64,000 nucleotides of DNA, taken from contig NZ_CBVI010000015.1 of assembly GCF_000513195.1 (NCBI RefSeq), forward strand, positions 1-64,000. Direction: 5' to 3'. The DNA is from Bacteroides timonensis. GTDB lineage: Bacteria > Bacteroidota > Bacteroidia > Bacteroidales > Bacteroidaceae. Below are positions 9,050-19,689 of the stretch, piece by piece; within the stretch, counting starts at the first letter, position 1, and every line of letters begins with the position of its first letter. The notes beneath the pieces are model-generated. The model saw only the letters and a list, made by a program, of their open reading frames with translations. It ran no database searches and had not been told where the DNA came from. The position numbers and the translations under genes were made by a program.

Positions 9050-9655
9050 ATGATAGAATACATTAGAGGCGGACTTGCCGAGCTCAGCCCAGCAACCGCA
9101 GTTATCGACTGTAACGGATTGGGATATGCCGTTAATATTTCATTAAATACGTATGCTGCCATCCAAGGCAAAAAAGAGTGTAAACTGTATATCTACGAGG
9201 CTATACGTGAGGATGCATACATCCTTTACGGCTTTGCAGATAAACAAGAGCGTGAATTATTCTTGTTACTGATTTCCGTTTCGGGCATTGGCGGTAATAC
9301 TGCACGAATGATACTTTCAGCACTTTCACCGGCAGAACTGGTGAATGTTATCAGTACTGAAAATGCCAATTTACTGAAGACAGTAAAAGGTATCGGACTA
9401 AAAACAGCTCAACGGGTGATTGTAGATTTGAAAGATAAAATCAAGACAGGTGCTGCAACCGCAGGAAGTTCGATAGGAAGTCTTGGCGGAATGCTATCTG
9501 CAGCTAATACACAGGTGCAGGAAGAAGCTATTGCAGCATTGACTATGTTGGGATTTGCACAGGCACCATCGCAAAAGGTAGTTTTGGCAATATTGAAAGA
9601 AGAGCCGGATGCACCGGTGGAACAGGTTATTAAGTTGGCGTTGAAAAGACTTTAG
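9050..9655 (+). CDS. ruvA: Holliday junction DNA helicase RuvA
   Basis: 201 residues. An N-terminal OB fold ([20 protein letters not shown]), two helix-hairpin-helix motifs ([36 protein letters not shown]) and a C-terminal helical domain III (about 150-201) that binds RuvB. It recognises Holliday junctions and loads RuvB for branch migration. sprA follows 45 bases later, a gene order kept in many Bacteroidetes. Confidence 0.97.
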   Translation: MIEYIRGGLAELSPATAVIDCNGLGYAVNISLNTYAAIQGKKECKLYIYEAIREDAYILYGFADKQERELFLLLISVSGIGGNTARMILSALSPAELVNVISTENANLLKTVKGIGLKTAQRVIVDLKDKIKTGAATAGSSIGSLGGMLSAANTQVQEEAIAALTMLGFAQAPSQKVVLAILKEEPDAPVEQVIKLALKRL

Positions 9656-9700
9656 TAAATGATAATTTGTTAGTGATTATCATTCATCAATTAAACACAT

Positions 9701-12700
9701 ATGAAGTCTCCTCGTATACGACATATCATCTGGTTATTGCTGCTGTGGCTCATGCCCGGCAGCTTTGTCGTTATGGGGCAGAATGTAAATGGGGAAAATA
9801 CACAAGAAACGGAAGCGGAAAACATACAAGATACAATAGCTCCGCGATATTCCGTTCGCAAGACCGTACCGGGTACACTAAAAGACCTTTCTCCCCATCC
9901 TGCCGATCTGCAATCACCCATGAACCTGCGAACCGAGGCAGAATATGATGCAAAAACAGACAGATACTACATACGCACAAAATTAGGGAATACCGAAATC
10001 GGTGTACCGATGATACTAACCCCTGAAGAATATCTGGATTGGACGTTGAAACAATCCATGCAATCTTATTACCGCCAAAAGAACGGAGAACAAATCGGCA
10101 AAGGAAAAGAAGCTTTCGACTTTATGGATATGAAGTTCAACCTTGGACCGGCAGAGAAGTTGTTCGGCCCCGGTGGGGTACAAATACGTACACAAGGTAA
10201 TGCAGAACTCAGCTTCGGCATGACATACAAAAACGTAAAAAATCCCTCACTTCCGGAAAGTCAACGCAAAACACTCGGTTTTGACTTTGACGAGAAAATT
10301 AATATCAACGTCAATGGTAAGGTAGGTGACAAGGTGAATATGAACATGAACTACAACACTGATGCTACCTTTGATTTTGACACCAAACGGCTGAAACTGA
10401 AATATGAGGGAAAAGAAGATGAGATCATCAAACTGATTGAAGCCGGTAATGTGAGCATGTCCACCAATAACTCACTAATACGCGGAGCATCCGCACTGTT
10501 CGGCATTCGTACAGACCTGCAATTTGGCAAACTAAAGCTACAGGCTGTTATCAGCCAGCAAGAGAGTGAAGCCAAAACAGTGACAAGCCGCGGTGGTGCA
10601 CAAACCACTACTTTCGACTTCTCCGCAGATAATTACGAAGGAAACCGCCACTTTTTCCTTGCCCATTATTTTCGGGATGTCTATGACAAAAACCTGGCAC
10701 AGCTTCCGAATATCCTTTCGGGAATCACAATTAACAGGATTGAAGTATGGGTAACCAACAAACGAAATAACTATGATAATCCGCGAAACATCGTAGCACT
10801 AACTGATCTTGGAGAAGCCTTTCACATAGGCAACACTACTGCCTGGAGCGGAGTGGGAAACCCGACCAACCCCAGTTCAAACGTCAACGCTCCCGCCAAT
10901 AGTGCCAATAACCTCTATACGGAAATGATAAGCAGTTATGCAGCCGCACGCGATATCAGCCAGGTAAGTAATATCATGAGTACAATCCCCGGATCCGAAC
11001 CCGGCATGGATTACGAAAAAATAGAAAGTGCCCGTCTGCTCACTTCCTCAGAATACACACTGAATAGCAAACTCGGTTATATCTCACTGAAGCAAACCCT
11101 TCAACCGGACGAAGTACTGGCAGTCGCTTTTGAGTACACACTCGGTGGACGAAGTTATCAAGTAGGTGAGTTTTCTTCAGACATTAAGGAAACCGGACAA
11201 AGTTTGTTCGTAAAATTATTGAAGAATACGGCAAATTCCCCGGACGCAGCCTGCTGGGACCTAATGATGAAGAATGTCTACAGTCTCAATGCCTACTCCG
11301 TGCAAAAAGAAAAATTCCAGTTGAACATCACTTACCAAAGCGATACAACAGGTGTATATCTACGCTACATCCCGGAAGGAAAGATTGCCAAAACACCCTT
11401 GTTGCGTGTCATGAACCTCGACCGCCTCAATAGCCAGAACCAAACAGGTGCGGACGGTTTCTTCGACTTTGTCGAAGGCTATACGGTGACAGCATCAGAC
11501 GGGCGTATCTACTTTCCTGTAGTAGAACCTTTCGGTAGCCACCTGCGCAAAACCATCGGAAACGATGCGCTGGCAGACAAATATGTGTTTCAAGAACTTT
11601 ACGACTCCACCCGCACCGTAGCGCAACAAACAGCAGAAAAAAATAAATTCCGGCTAACAGGTGAATACCGTGCTTCCAATGCCAATGAAATACGGTTAGG
11701 AGCTATGAATATTCCACAAGGTTCAGTACGGGTGACGGCAGGAGGTATGACACTGGTAGAAAACTCTGACTATACAGTAGACTACACATTGGGAGTAGTT
11801 ACCATTCTCAACCAAAGCATCATTGATGCCGGTACAGCCATCAGCGTAAATCTGGAGAGCAATACGCTCTACAGTATGCAACGCAAAACGATGATGGGAC
11901 TAAACTTCACCTACGATTTCTCACAGGACTTCTCTTTCGGAGGAAGCATCATGCACCTCAGCGAAAAACCACTGACAAGCAAAGTTGCAATGGGTGACGA
12001 ACCACTCTCCAACACGTTGTGGGGAGTGAATGCTTCATGGAAAAAAGAAAGTCAGTGGCTGACAAACATGCTGGACAAACTACCGTTCGTCACCGCAACC
12101 ACCCCCAGCAGCATCAATCTCGGTGTGGAATTCGCCCATCTCATTCCGGGACATGCCAAAGGACTGCAACAAAACGCTTCGTACATCGACGATTTCGAAA
12201 GTACACAAAATGGTATTGACCTTCGTCAGCCCTCATACTGGATGTTGGCAAGCACCCCCTCTCCCCTCTTTCCCGAAGCAACCCGCAGCAATGATATCAG
12301 TTACGGAAAGAACCGGGCACTGCTGGCGTGGTACCATATTGACGGACTTTTCACCCGCCGTAACTCTTCATTGACACCTACACACATCAAAAACGACCTC
12401 AACCAGCTTAGCAACCACTATGTGCGTGAGGTCTATGAGCAGGAACTGTTTCCAAATAAGGAAACTCCCTACCAGGAATCGGCTTCCATGAACGTACTGA
12501 ACCTAGCCTATTATCCACAGGAACGGGGGCCGTACAATCTGGATACAGACCTGAATTCTGACGGTACTCTGAAAAATCCGGAGAATCGCTGGGGAGGCAT
12601 GATGCGTAAACTGGATACCAGTGATTTCGAAGCGGCGAACATTGAATACATCTCTTTCTGGTTACTGGATCCATTCATCTACGAAAAAGGTAGCATTGAG

Positions 12701-15700
12701 GGAGGAATAACACGAACAGGTTCGGAAAAGGCAACGCAAGCAAATTCTTCCAAAGGTACTCTCTACATAAACCTTGGCGAAGTATCTGAAGACATCCTCA
12801 AAGATGGCAAGAAGTTCTTTGAAAACGGTCTGCCCATTGATGGAGATGCAACAAAGACCGAAGAAACAGTTTGGGGGCGTGTTCCCCGCGATCGTAGTGT
12901 GGTATATGCCTTTGATAATGCAGCCGGCGCACGCCGTAAGCAAGATGTCGGACTGAACGGGCTCTCTACTGAAGACGAACGTACCTTCTCCACTTATCAG
13001 AAATATCTGACAGACATACAAGGCAAAGTGGATGCCTCCACTTACGAGAAATTCTACAACGATCCGGCAGGTGACAATTATCATTATTTCCGTGGCTCGG
13101 ACTATGACCGGGAAGAGCGTAGCATTCTGGAACGCTACAAATACTATAACAATACCGAGGGGAACTCCACCGCCAGTGAAGATTCTCCGGAACGATACGA
13201 TATATCTTCAAAGACCGTACCCGATGTAGAGGATATCAATCAGGACAATACACTGAACGAGACTGAGAAATATTTCCAATACTGTATCAACTTGACACCT
13301 TCCGACCTGAAAGTAGGACAGAATTACATCACGGATAAACGAACTGCCAGCGTCCGCCTGCGCAACGGACAAACGGAAGAAGTGACCTGGTATCAGTTCA
13401 AAGTTCCCGTACGCAGTGGTGAGGCAGTGGGAAGTATCAAAGACTTCAAATCCATCCGCTTCATGCGCATGTTCCTGACCGGATTTGAGAAACCCATCGT
13501 GCTACGTTTTGCCACCTTGGAGTTGGTACGCGGCGAATGGCGCACCTATACCGATGCACTGAATAATACACAACAAGGCGCCTCTACCACCAGCTCTGCT
13601 GCACTAGACGTTTCTGCCGTCAATATCGAAGAAAATGGAGACCGTACTCCGGTGAACTATGTAATGCCTCCGGGTATCTCCCGTGTCATCGATCCGGGAC
13701 AACCACAACTTCGCCAGCAGAACGAGCAAGCCATGAGCCTGAAGCTGGAAAAGTTGGCTCCGGGTGATGCCCGTGCCGTCTACAAGAATACGGGTATGGA
13801 CATGCGGCAATACCGCCGGCTGCAAATGTTTGCTCATGCCGAAGCTCTGCCTGATCTCTCCACAGATCCGCAGAACGGAGAACTTTCCGTATTCATCCGC
13901 CTCGGCTCAGATTACCGCAGCAACTATTATGAATACGAAATCCCCCTCACACTCACTCCGCACGGAGAATACAACGGAAGTACCGTTGCCGGTTGCCTTG
14001 CCGTCTGGCCCAAAGACAACAATCTGGACATTGACCTCAGTGTGCTTACTAATGTCAAGAAAGCCCGTAATCGCCTAAAGAATATCTCGAACAGTGGTGT
14101 CAGCTATGCTAAAGTGTATTCGGAATACGATCCGGATAAACCTTCCAATAAGATAAGCGTGATTGGTAATCCTTCACTGGCAGAGGTCAAGACAATGATG
14201 ATTGGTGTGAGAAACAACTCACGCACCGTCAAATCGGCAGAAATCTGGGTGAACGAACTGCGCCTGACCGAATTCAACGAAGACGGCGGCTGGGCTGCAC
14301 AAGGCAATCTCAACTTACAACTTTCCGATATCGGTAGTATCAACCTGGCCGGCCACGTGGAAACAGCCGGTTTCGGCGGACTGGAACAGAGCGTCAGCGA
14401 GCGTCGGCTGGACGACTATTATCAGTATAGTTTCACCACCACATTCGACTTGGGACGTTTCTTTCCTAAAAAGGCCAAATTGGCCGCTCCTATTTACTTC
14501 TCTTACTCCAAAGAAGCTACTACGCCAAAGTACAATCCCTTGGACAAAGATATGTTGCTGGATGACGCCCTGGATGCCTGTACCACCGATTGGGAACGAG
14601 ACTCGTTGATGAATATCGCCCGTGAAATTACGACCTACCGCAATTTTAGCCTCAGCAATGCACGACTGGGCATTACAAGTAAAAACCCCATGCCTTATGA
14701 TCCGGGGAACTTTACTTTCAGCTATTCCCGTTCCCTCCGCCACAACCAGGGTAGCACCACAACTTACGAAAACGAAACGGACTGGCGCGCTGCAATGACT
14801 TATAATTATGCTCCTGTCTATCGCCCGTGGGAACCTTTCAAAGCTATGGAAAGTAAATCTCCATGGATGCGCTTCGTCAAAGAGCTCAATCTGAACTGGC
14901 TGCCCCAAAGCATCTCGTTCAATACCGACATGACGCGTCACTATTACGAACTTCAACTCCGCGACCTGGAGGCACTGACTGCCGGAAGCAGTACCATCGG
15001 TAGCGGGGATATCAGTATCGAAGGCATCCCCATCTCCGTTGCTAAAGAATTCCTTTGGAACCGTGATTTCGCCCTGCGCTGGGACCTGACAAAGAGCCTG
15101 AAACTGAACTTTACCTCCGCTACCCACGCCGAGATTGAAGAACCTTACGGTGTAGTAAATAAAGACCTTTATCCAGACGAATACTCAGCCTGGAAAGATA
15201 CAGTACGCCGTAGCCTGTTCTCGCTCGGCCGTCCTATTGATTTCCAGCAGACATTCAATGCCACTTACAAACTCCCATTCGACAAGTTCCCCGCTACCGA
15301 CTGGATCAGTGCCGACCTTCGTTTCGCCTCTTCTTACAACTGGGACCGGGGTGTTTCCCTTTCCGATGGCGTAGAAATGGGCAATACTGTCAGCAATCAG
15401 CGCAGCATCGACGTAAACTCGCGTTTCAATCTCGAAGCACTCTATAACAAGGTACCTTATTTAAAGAAAGTAAACCGCCGCTTTTCCGCTTCCTATCGCA
15501 AACCCTCCTCACCCAAAGAACAAAAGCCCCGTCGCTTCGACAAGGAAATACAATTGCGTGCAGACACTACGGTTACCATTCAACACAATATGAACTCCCG
15601 TCGTCCCAAAGTCACCGCTCTCACAGTGGACGGACGTCGTTATCCCGTACGTTATAAAGTTATAAATGCTAATTCACTACGTATTGATACGCAGGACACG

Positions 15701-17173
15701 GCACGCATAAAACTCACTGTAATCCCCGGTCCTAATCCGGAAGATGGTTGGTGGTATAAATTCGGCCAGCATGCCACCCGCATTGCCATGAGCGTACGCA
15801 ATTTCAGCTTTACCTACAAAAATACGTATGCCATGACCCTTCCCGGTTTCCGTCCTGAAGTCGGTGACATGTTCGGCCAGAAGAAACACGGAGGCTTCCT
15901 TGCTCCGGGAATGGACTTTGCATTCGGTTTCACCGGAGACGGCTATATCGACCGTGCCTTGCAAAACGACTGGCTCATCTGCAACGACTCCGTTGTCAGC
16001 CCTGCCAGCAGCAATGCCCTTGAAGATCTTCAATTGCGTATCTCCCTTGAACCGATACGCGACCTCAAAATAGACCTTACCGCCAATCGTACCCGAAACC
16101 GCAGCCGCGAAATACAATATATGTTCGAAGGTATGCCAGATACCCGCAGTGGTAACTTCTCCATGAGTATCATTTCTATCGGTAGTGCTTTCGAACGCCC
16201 CAGCGCCGGCGACGGTTATCATTCCGGCACATTCGAACGTTTCCGCCGCAACCTTGACGTTATCCGTGACCGTGTGGAATCCCAATTCCTCGGTGCACAG
16301 TATCCGCAAGGCAGTGCTCTTGCCGGAAAAATATTCGATCCGGCAAACGGCACAATCAGCAAGCACTCACCGGATGTCATGATCCCTGCCTTCCTCGCCG
16401 CCTATACCGGAAGGAGCGCTCGGAACTCCGCCCTTGACTTCTTCCCCAGCCTGTTCTCCATGATGCCGAACTGGCGTATCACCTACACAGGACTTACCAA
16501 GATAGCCTGGTTCAAAAAGAACTTCCGCAGTGTCAATCTGAATCATGCCTATCGCAGCACCTACAGCGTCGGCAGCTACAACACTTTCCAGAGTTTCATG
16601 AGCTATATGGGTGATATAGGCTTTGTAGAAGATGTGCAATCAGGAAATCCTATCCCTTCATCGCGCTTCGACATCAGCATGGTATCCATTAACGAGCAAT
16701 TCTCCCCCCTTATTGGTATGGATGCCACCCTCAAAAACGGACTTACCGCCAAAGTGGAATATAAAACCAGCCGTATATTAAATCTCAGTATGAGTGCTTG
16801 TCAACTGGTAGAAACCGCTTCCCGCGATTTCGTTATCGGTTTGGGATATAAGATTGTAAACTTCAATTTATTCAGTGGCCGGAATGTAAAAGACAGCAAG
16901 AATCGTGTCAGCCATGACCTTGCTCTCCGTGCAGATATTTCATTCCGCAACCAGTCCGCCCTCTGCCGGGACATCCAGCAAGGTTTTGCACAAGCTACCA
17001 ATGGCAACAAAGCCCTGAAAATATCATGTTCGGCAGACTACACCCTGAGTCGCTTGTTAACCCTGCGCCTCTACTATGACCGCCAGCAGAATACTCCGTT
17101 AGTGTCCTCCAGCTCATATCCGGTAGTCAGTGCCGACTTTGGTTTCAGCATGAAATTCTCTCTCACGCGGTAA
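9701..17173 (+). CDS. sprA: SprA/Sov-type giant outer-membrane protein
   Basis: 2490 residues with a signal peptide (about 1-26, IIWLLLLWLMPGSFVVMGQ). Repeated amphipathic strands run to the end, with many alternating aromatic/polar stretches. There are large SprA-like blocks around residues 190-330 (FGMTYKNVKNPSLPESQRKT; LGFDFDEKININVNGKVGDK) and a C-terminal barrel ending DFGFSMKFSLTR. In Flavobacterium and Porphyromonas this very large beta-barrel is the outer-membrane channel of the type IX secretion system. Length and adjacency to ruvA support the call. Nothing else in this window belongs to that system, so its role in a gut Bacteroides is open. Confidence 0.9.
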   Translation: MKSPRIRHIIWLLLLWLMPGSFVVMGQNVNGENTQETEAENIQDTIAPRYSVRKTVPGTLKDLSPHPADLQSPMNLRTEAEYDAKTDRYYIRTKLGNTEIGVPMILTPEEYLDWTLKQSMQSYYRQKNGEQIGKGKEAFDFMDMKFNLGPAEKLFGPGGVQIRTQGNAELSFGMTYKNVKNPSLPESQRKTLGFDFDEKININVNGKVGDKVNMNMNYNTDATFDFDTKRLKLKYEGKEDEIIKLIEAGNVSMSTNNSLIRGASALFGIRTDLQFGKLKLQAVISQQESEAKTVTSRGGAQTTTFDFSADNYEGNRHFFLAHYFRDVYDKNLAQLPNILSGITINRIEVWVTNKRNNYDNPRNIVALTDLGEAFHIGNTTAWSGVGNPTNPSSNVNAPANSANNLYTEMISSYAAARDISQVSNIMSTIPGSEPGMDYEKIESARLLTSSEYTLNSKLGYISLKQTLQPDEVLAVAFEYTLGGRSYQVGEFSSDIKETGQSLFVKLLKNTANSPDAACWDLMMKNVYSLNAYSVQKEKFQLNITYQSDTTGVYLRYIPEGKIAKTPLLRVMNLDRLNSQNQTGADGFFDFVEGYTVTASDGRIYFPVVEPFGSHLRKTIGNDALADKYVFQELYDSTRTVAQQTAEKNKFRLTGEYRASNANEIRLGAMNIPQGSVRVTAGGMTLVENSDYTVDYTLGVVTILNQSIIDAGTAISVNLESNTLYSMQRKTMMGLNFTYDFSQDFSFGGSIMHLSEKPLTSKVAMGDEPLSNTLWGVNASWKKESQWLTNMLDKLPFVTATTPSSINLGVEFAHLIPGHAKGLQQNASYIDDFESTQNGIDLRQPSYWMLASTPSPLFPEATRSNDISYGKNRALLAWYHIDGLFTRRNSSLTPTHIKNDLNQLSNHYVREVYEQELFPNKETPYQESASMNVLNLAYYPQERGPYNLDTDLNSDGTLKNPENRWGGMMRKLDTSDFEAANIEYISFWLLDPFIYEKGSIEGGITRTGSEKATQANSSKGTLYINLGEVSEDILKDGKKFFENGLPIDGDATKTEETVWGRVPRDRSVVYAFDNAAGARRKQDVGLNGLSTEDERTFSTYQKYLTDIQGKVDASTYEKFYNDPAGDNYHYFRGSDYDREERSILERYKYYNNTEGNSTASEDSPERYDISSKTVPDVEDINQDNTLNETEKYFQYCINLTPSDLKVGQNYITDKRTASVRLRNGQTEEVTWYQFKVPVRSGEAVGSIKDFKSIRFMRMFLTGFEKPIVLRFATLELVRGEWRTYTDALNNTQQGASTTSSAALDVSAVNIEENGDRTPVNYVMPPGISRVIDPGQPQLRQQNEQAMSLKLEKLAPGDARAVYKNTGMDMRQYRRLQMFAHAEALPDLSTDPQNGELSVFIRLGSDYRSNYYEYEIPLTLTPHGEYNGSTVAGCLAVWPKDNNLDIDLSVLTNVKKARNRLKNISNSGVSYAKVYSEYDPDKPSNKISVIGNPSLAEVKTMMIGVRNNSRTVKSAEIWVNELRLTEFNEDGGWAAQGNLNLQLSDIGSINLAGHVETAGFGGLEQSVSERRLDDYYQYSFTTTFDLGRFFPKKAKLAAPIYFSYSKEATTPKYNPLDKDMLLDDALDACTTDWERDSLMNIAREITTYRNFSLSNARLGITSKNPMPYDPGNFTFSYSRSLRHNQGSTTTYENETDWRAAMTYNYAPVYRPWEPFKAMESKSPWMRFVKELNLNWLPQSISFNTDMTRHYYELQLRDLEALTAGSSTIGSGDISIEGIPISVAKEFLWNRDFALRWDLTKSLKLNFTSATHAEIEEPYGVVNKDLYPDEYSAWKDTVRRSLFSLGRPIDFQQTFNATYKLPFDKFPATDWISADLRFASSYNWDRGVSLSDGVEMGNTVSNQRSIDVNSRFNLEALYNKVPYLKKVNRRFSASYRKPSSPKEQKPRRFDKEIQLRADTTVTIQHNMNSRRPKVTALTVDGRRYPVRYKVINANSLRIDTQDTARIKLTVIPGPNPEDGWWYKFGQHATRIAMSVRNFSFTYKNTYAMTLPGFRPEVGDMFGQKKHGGFLAPGMDFAFGFTGDGYIDRALQNDWLICNDSVVSPASSNALEDLQLRISLEPIRDLKIDLTANRTRNRSREIQYMFEGMPDTRSGNFSMSIISIGSAFERPSAGDGYHSGTFERFRRNLDVIRDRVESQFLGAQYPQGSALAGKIFDPANGTISKHSPDVMIPAFLAAYTGRSARNSALDFFPSLFSMMPNWRITYTGLTKIAWFKKNFRSVNLNHAYRSTYSVGSYNTFQSFMSYMGDIGFVEDVQSGNPIPSSRFDISMVSINEQFSPLIGMDATLKNGLTAKVEYKTSRILNLSMSACQLVETASRDFVIGLGYKIVNFNLFSGRNVKDSKNRVSHDLALRADISFRNQSALCRDIQQGFAQATNGNKALKISCSADYTLSRLLTLRLYYDRQQNTPLVSSSSYPVVSADFGFSMKFSLTR

Positions 17174-17212
17174 ATATACTCGACGATTAAGGAGCAATTC
17201 AAGGGAAAGTTT

Positions 17213-17220
17213 TATCTTTG
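17213..17220 (+). promoter_or_regulatory. -7 box upstream of the DUF3843 gene
   Basis: TATCTTTG is an exact -7 consensus 20 bases before the start codon at 17241. No clear TTG is seen 19-21 bases upstream, so the promoter may be weak or need an activator. Confidence 0.45.
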
Positions 17221-17240
17221 TGAGATAAACAACAAGCAAC

Positions 17241-18242
17241 ATGAAACAAGCAAGAATTTATATGAAGCATTGGTTAGGAATTAACGAACGCAGTAAACAA
17301 CTCTCGACCGACACCTGGTATTTGAACTTCGCCAATCAACTGCTATCTTTGATCGATGAATCCCCTTTATACAGTAAAAAGTTTGAAACAGAGAAAGTAG
17401 ATGCCGCCCTTTCATTGGCTATTTATTTGCAAGATGCCATCGCCCAGTCCGGTGGTTGGAAAGAGTTTTCCAATGCCTATTACGGATTGTACAAGTCCTA
17501 TCTTCCTTTCTATACGCTGACCGACGAGTATCTTCCCGACGAAATCAATGTAGAGGATATCTCATTCATTCAGTGGACGCTCCTTTCCCGCTATGCCATC
17601 TTCGAAGAGGACGAAGTTATTATCCAGAATCCTCATGATCCTGACCTGATAGAATTCAGCCAAAAGGTATATAATGTGATGGATACCGCCTTTGAAGAAG
17701 CTCCCATCTGCGACGAGCCGTCTTCTCCCATTTGGGTGATGGGACTTGATTTACTGGAAATGCCATTAGTGCCACTTCCCGAAATCACTCCCGGAATGAC
17801 ACTTAAAAAAGACGTGGAGAACTGCCTGTCATACAGCAAAGGAGAACCGCTACTTTATTTTACCACCTACGATGAATTACACCGTTTCTTTGTGGAAGAA
17901 CTAAAATGGGAAGATAAAAATGAAAGTCTGTTGCCGGAATTAAGAGATGAAAGAAACCTTGTGATCTATGCCAATGCCAAAGGTATGCTGATAGCCTCTA
18001 ATGTTTCTTATTGTTTCTGCGATCCACGCAATCCAACTTATAATACAGAAAAGGCAGCTGCCAAAGGATACAAATTATTCACTTATCCGGGTATCTGCCC
18101 CTTTGATCTCCTGAAGTATGGTATGGCAAAAGGCCTGCTTCCTGATATGCAACTTCCCTTCCCTGGTGGAAAAGAAGTATTGCACGATAATTGGGACTTC
18201 ATTGCACGATACTTCTTGTGTGAGTATTACGAAGGAGAGTGA
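17241..18242 (+). CDS. DUF3843 family protein
   Basis: 333 residues, soluble, acidic, no signal peptide. The opening KQARIYMKHWLGINERSKQL and the pattern around residues 80-120 (YYGLYKSYLPFYTLTDEYLP; DISFIQWTLLSRY) match my memory of DUF3843, a Bacteroides/Prevotella family of unknown function. No catalytic motif is visible. It is a single-gene transcript closed by the dyad at 18250-18312. Family confidence is moderate and no function is proposed. Confidence 0.7.
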   Translation: MKQARIYMKHWLGINERSKQLSTDTWYLNFANQLLSLIDESPLYSKKFETEKVDAALSLAIYLQDAIAQSGGWKEFSNAYYGLYKSYLPFYTLTDEYLPDEINVEDISFIQWTLLSRYAIFEEDEVIIQNPHDPDLIEFSQKVYNVMDTAFEEAPICDEPSSPIWVMGLDLLEMPLVPLPEITPGMTLKKDVENCLSYSKGEPLLYFTTYDELHRFFVEELKWEDKNESLLPELRDERNLVIYANAKGMLIASNVSYCFCDPRNPTYNTEKAAAKGYKLFTYPGICPFDLLKYGMAKGLLPDMQLPFPGGKEVLHDNWDFIARYFLCEYYEGE

Positions 18243-18249
18243 AAATAAG

Positions 18250-18312
18250 TGATTAGTTGTTAGTGATTAATGTTATGTTTACAACTAATCACTTATCACT
18301 AACAACTAATCA
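18250..18312. terminator. Convergent-gene inverted repeat
   Basis: Perfect 18-bp arms TGATTAGTTGTTAGTGAT (18250-18267) and the reverse complement (18295-18312) lie between the convergent DUF3843 and M24 genes. It is likely a two-way terminator, although no long U run follows. The unit is itself a degenerate tandem of GTTAGTGATTA. Confidence 0.7.
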
Positions 18313-18318
18313 TTATTT

Positions 18319-19479
18319 CTACATTTCTATTATCTCTTCCTTGCACAGTGTCAACTTCTCTACCCCGTCTGCCGTCACTACCCATGAGTTTTCAATACCC
18401 AAGGGGCCGACACCCGGCAATACGATTTTGGGTTCGAGGGCAAATACCATACCCGGTTCTAATTCCTGCTTCATACGCGGAGCCAGTACAGGAGCTTCGT
18501 TGATTTCCAAGCCAATGCCATGACCGATAAATTTCGCCTTCTGTCCTACTCCCATAAAGTAATCGGCAAATCCGGCTTTCGTTACGATATCAATAGCTGT
18601 ATTATAGAGATCTTCGCAAACAGCACCCGGTTTTGCCTTTTCAATCACAGCTGCCTGTACATCCAGACATGTTTGATGTGCAGCATAAGCCTTCTCCGGT
18701 AACTTACCGATAGAGAATACTCGACTCATATCACCCATGTATCCATAGAAGTTTCCACCCATATCAACCATAAAACTCTGACCGGGTTGCAACAATGCAC
18801 CGTTTGCACCGATGGGTATAGACGGATCAAGTCCTTCACCACCTAAAGCAAAGTCATAAGGTGCAGGAGCAGTGGCATTATCTCCCGCCAGCAAGCTACC
18901 CATAAATATCTCCATACTCTGACCAAATGTACGGAAAATACCCAGACAACCTTCCAAACGCATCAGGCGTTCTATTTCAATAGACAACTGACGATCTGTC
19001 ATTCCCGGTCGATACACAGAAGGAATCTGTTCATAAGCCTTCGTATGGGCAATACCCGAACGACGGAACATTTCAATTTCAATATTTGTCTTTACACTAC
19101 GCGCCTTACGAATCAGGGGAGTACCATTCACAACAGTAGCTTCAGGAAAGCAGGCTGCCAGACGGGTATACTCCGTATAAGAGAGTTCATCTCCCTCCAA
19201 CATCAATTTCGCAGGCAAGGGTAGACCGCACTCTTTCAATAAATCGGGCAATTGTTCCGGCTTACGGATAGAATGTATATGTTCTCCTTCAATATTATTA
19301 GGACGTTTAATAAATAAGCGTGCCGGAGCATTCAACGGTAAATACAGATAGCCGCTGACAACGCGTCCGTACGTATAAATCAAATTTACATTGCAAGTGA
19401 TAAGAGCGGCATCAATCTCTTGTTGAGCCATCAAGACACGTATCTTATCGCGTCTTAACTTTAGTTCCGGTTGTAACAT
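18319..19479 (-). CDS. M24 family metallopeptidase (Xaa-Pro aminopeptidase-like)
   Basis: 386 residues. A creatinase-type N-terminal domain (about 1-140) precedes the pita-bread catalytic domain. The two-metal ligands are visible: D in FMVDMGGNFYGYMGDMSR (two Asp), H in IGHGIGLEINEAP, and Glu in MVFALEPKI and the final GIENSWVVT strand. It probably removes N-terminal residues before proline in the cytoplasm. It is monocistronic, with its own -7 box at 19509-19516. Confidence 0.9.
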   Translation of the reverse strand: MLQPELKLRRDKIRVLMAQQEIDAALITCNVNLIYTYGRVVSGYLYLPLNAPARLFIKRPNNIEGEHIHSIRKPEQLPDLLKECGLPLPAKLMLEGDELSYTEYTRLAACFPEATVVNGTPLIRKARSVKTNIEIEMFRRSGIAHTKAYEQIPSVYRPGMTDRQLSIEIERLMRLEGCLGIFRTFGQSMEIFMGSLLAGDNATAPAPYDFALGGEGLDPSIPIGANGALLQPGQSFMVDMGGNFYGYMGDMSRVFSIGKLPEKAYAAHQTCLDVQAAVIEKAKPGAVCEDLYNTAIDIVTKAGFADYFMGVGQKAKFIGHGIGLEINEAPVLAPRMKQELEPGMVFALEPKIVLPGVGPLGIENSWVVTADGVEKLTLCKEEIIEM

Positions 19480-19508
19480 CTCTTTGTTATTTAATGATTT
19501 TCCGGGTG

Positions 19509-19516
19509 CAAAGGTA
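19509..19516 (-). promoter_or_regulatory. -7 box of the M24 peptidase gene
   Basis: TACCTTTG on the minus strand (19516-19509) fits TAnnTTTG exactly, 30 bases before the start codon. No clear -33 partner is visible. A simple repeat of GTATTAAGTA units lies just upstream (about 19526-19556). Confidence 0.45.
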
Positions 19517-19689
19517 ATAATTTCAGGTATTAAGTACGAGGTATTAAGTATTAAGTTTGACTGAAAGTGGCGCTGTAGAAGCGAATATACCTAATTGTTG
19601 GTATGCCTATAAAAAAAGTACTGCCCTACACCTTCACAGGCAGGACAGCACAAACCACAAATACAAATACAACTAAACAAAGTTTTCCT

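Noticed and set aside
14315-15127. 270-codon minus-strand frame, and others opposite sprA
   Set aside because: They run antisense within the intact sprA frame and show no family features.
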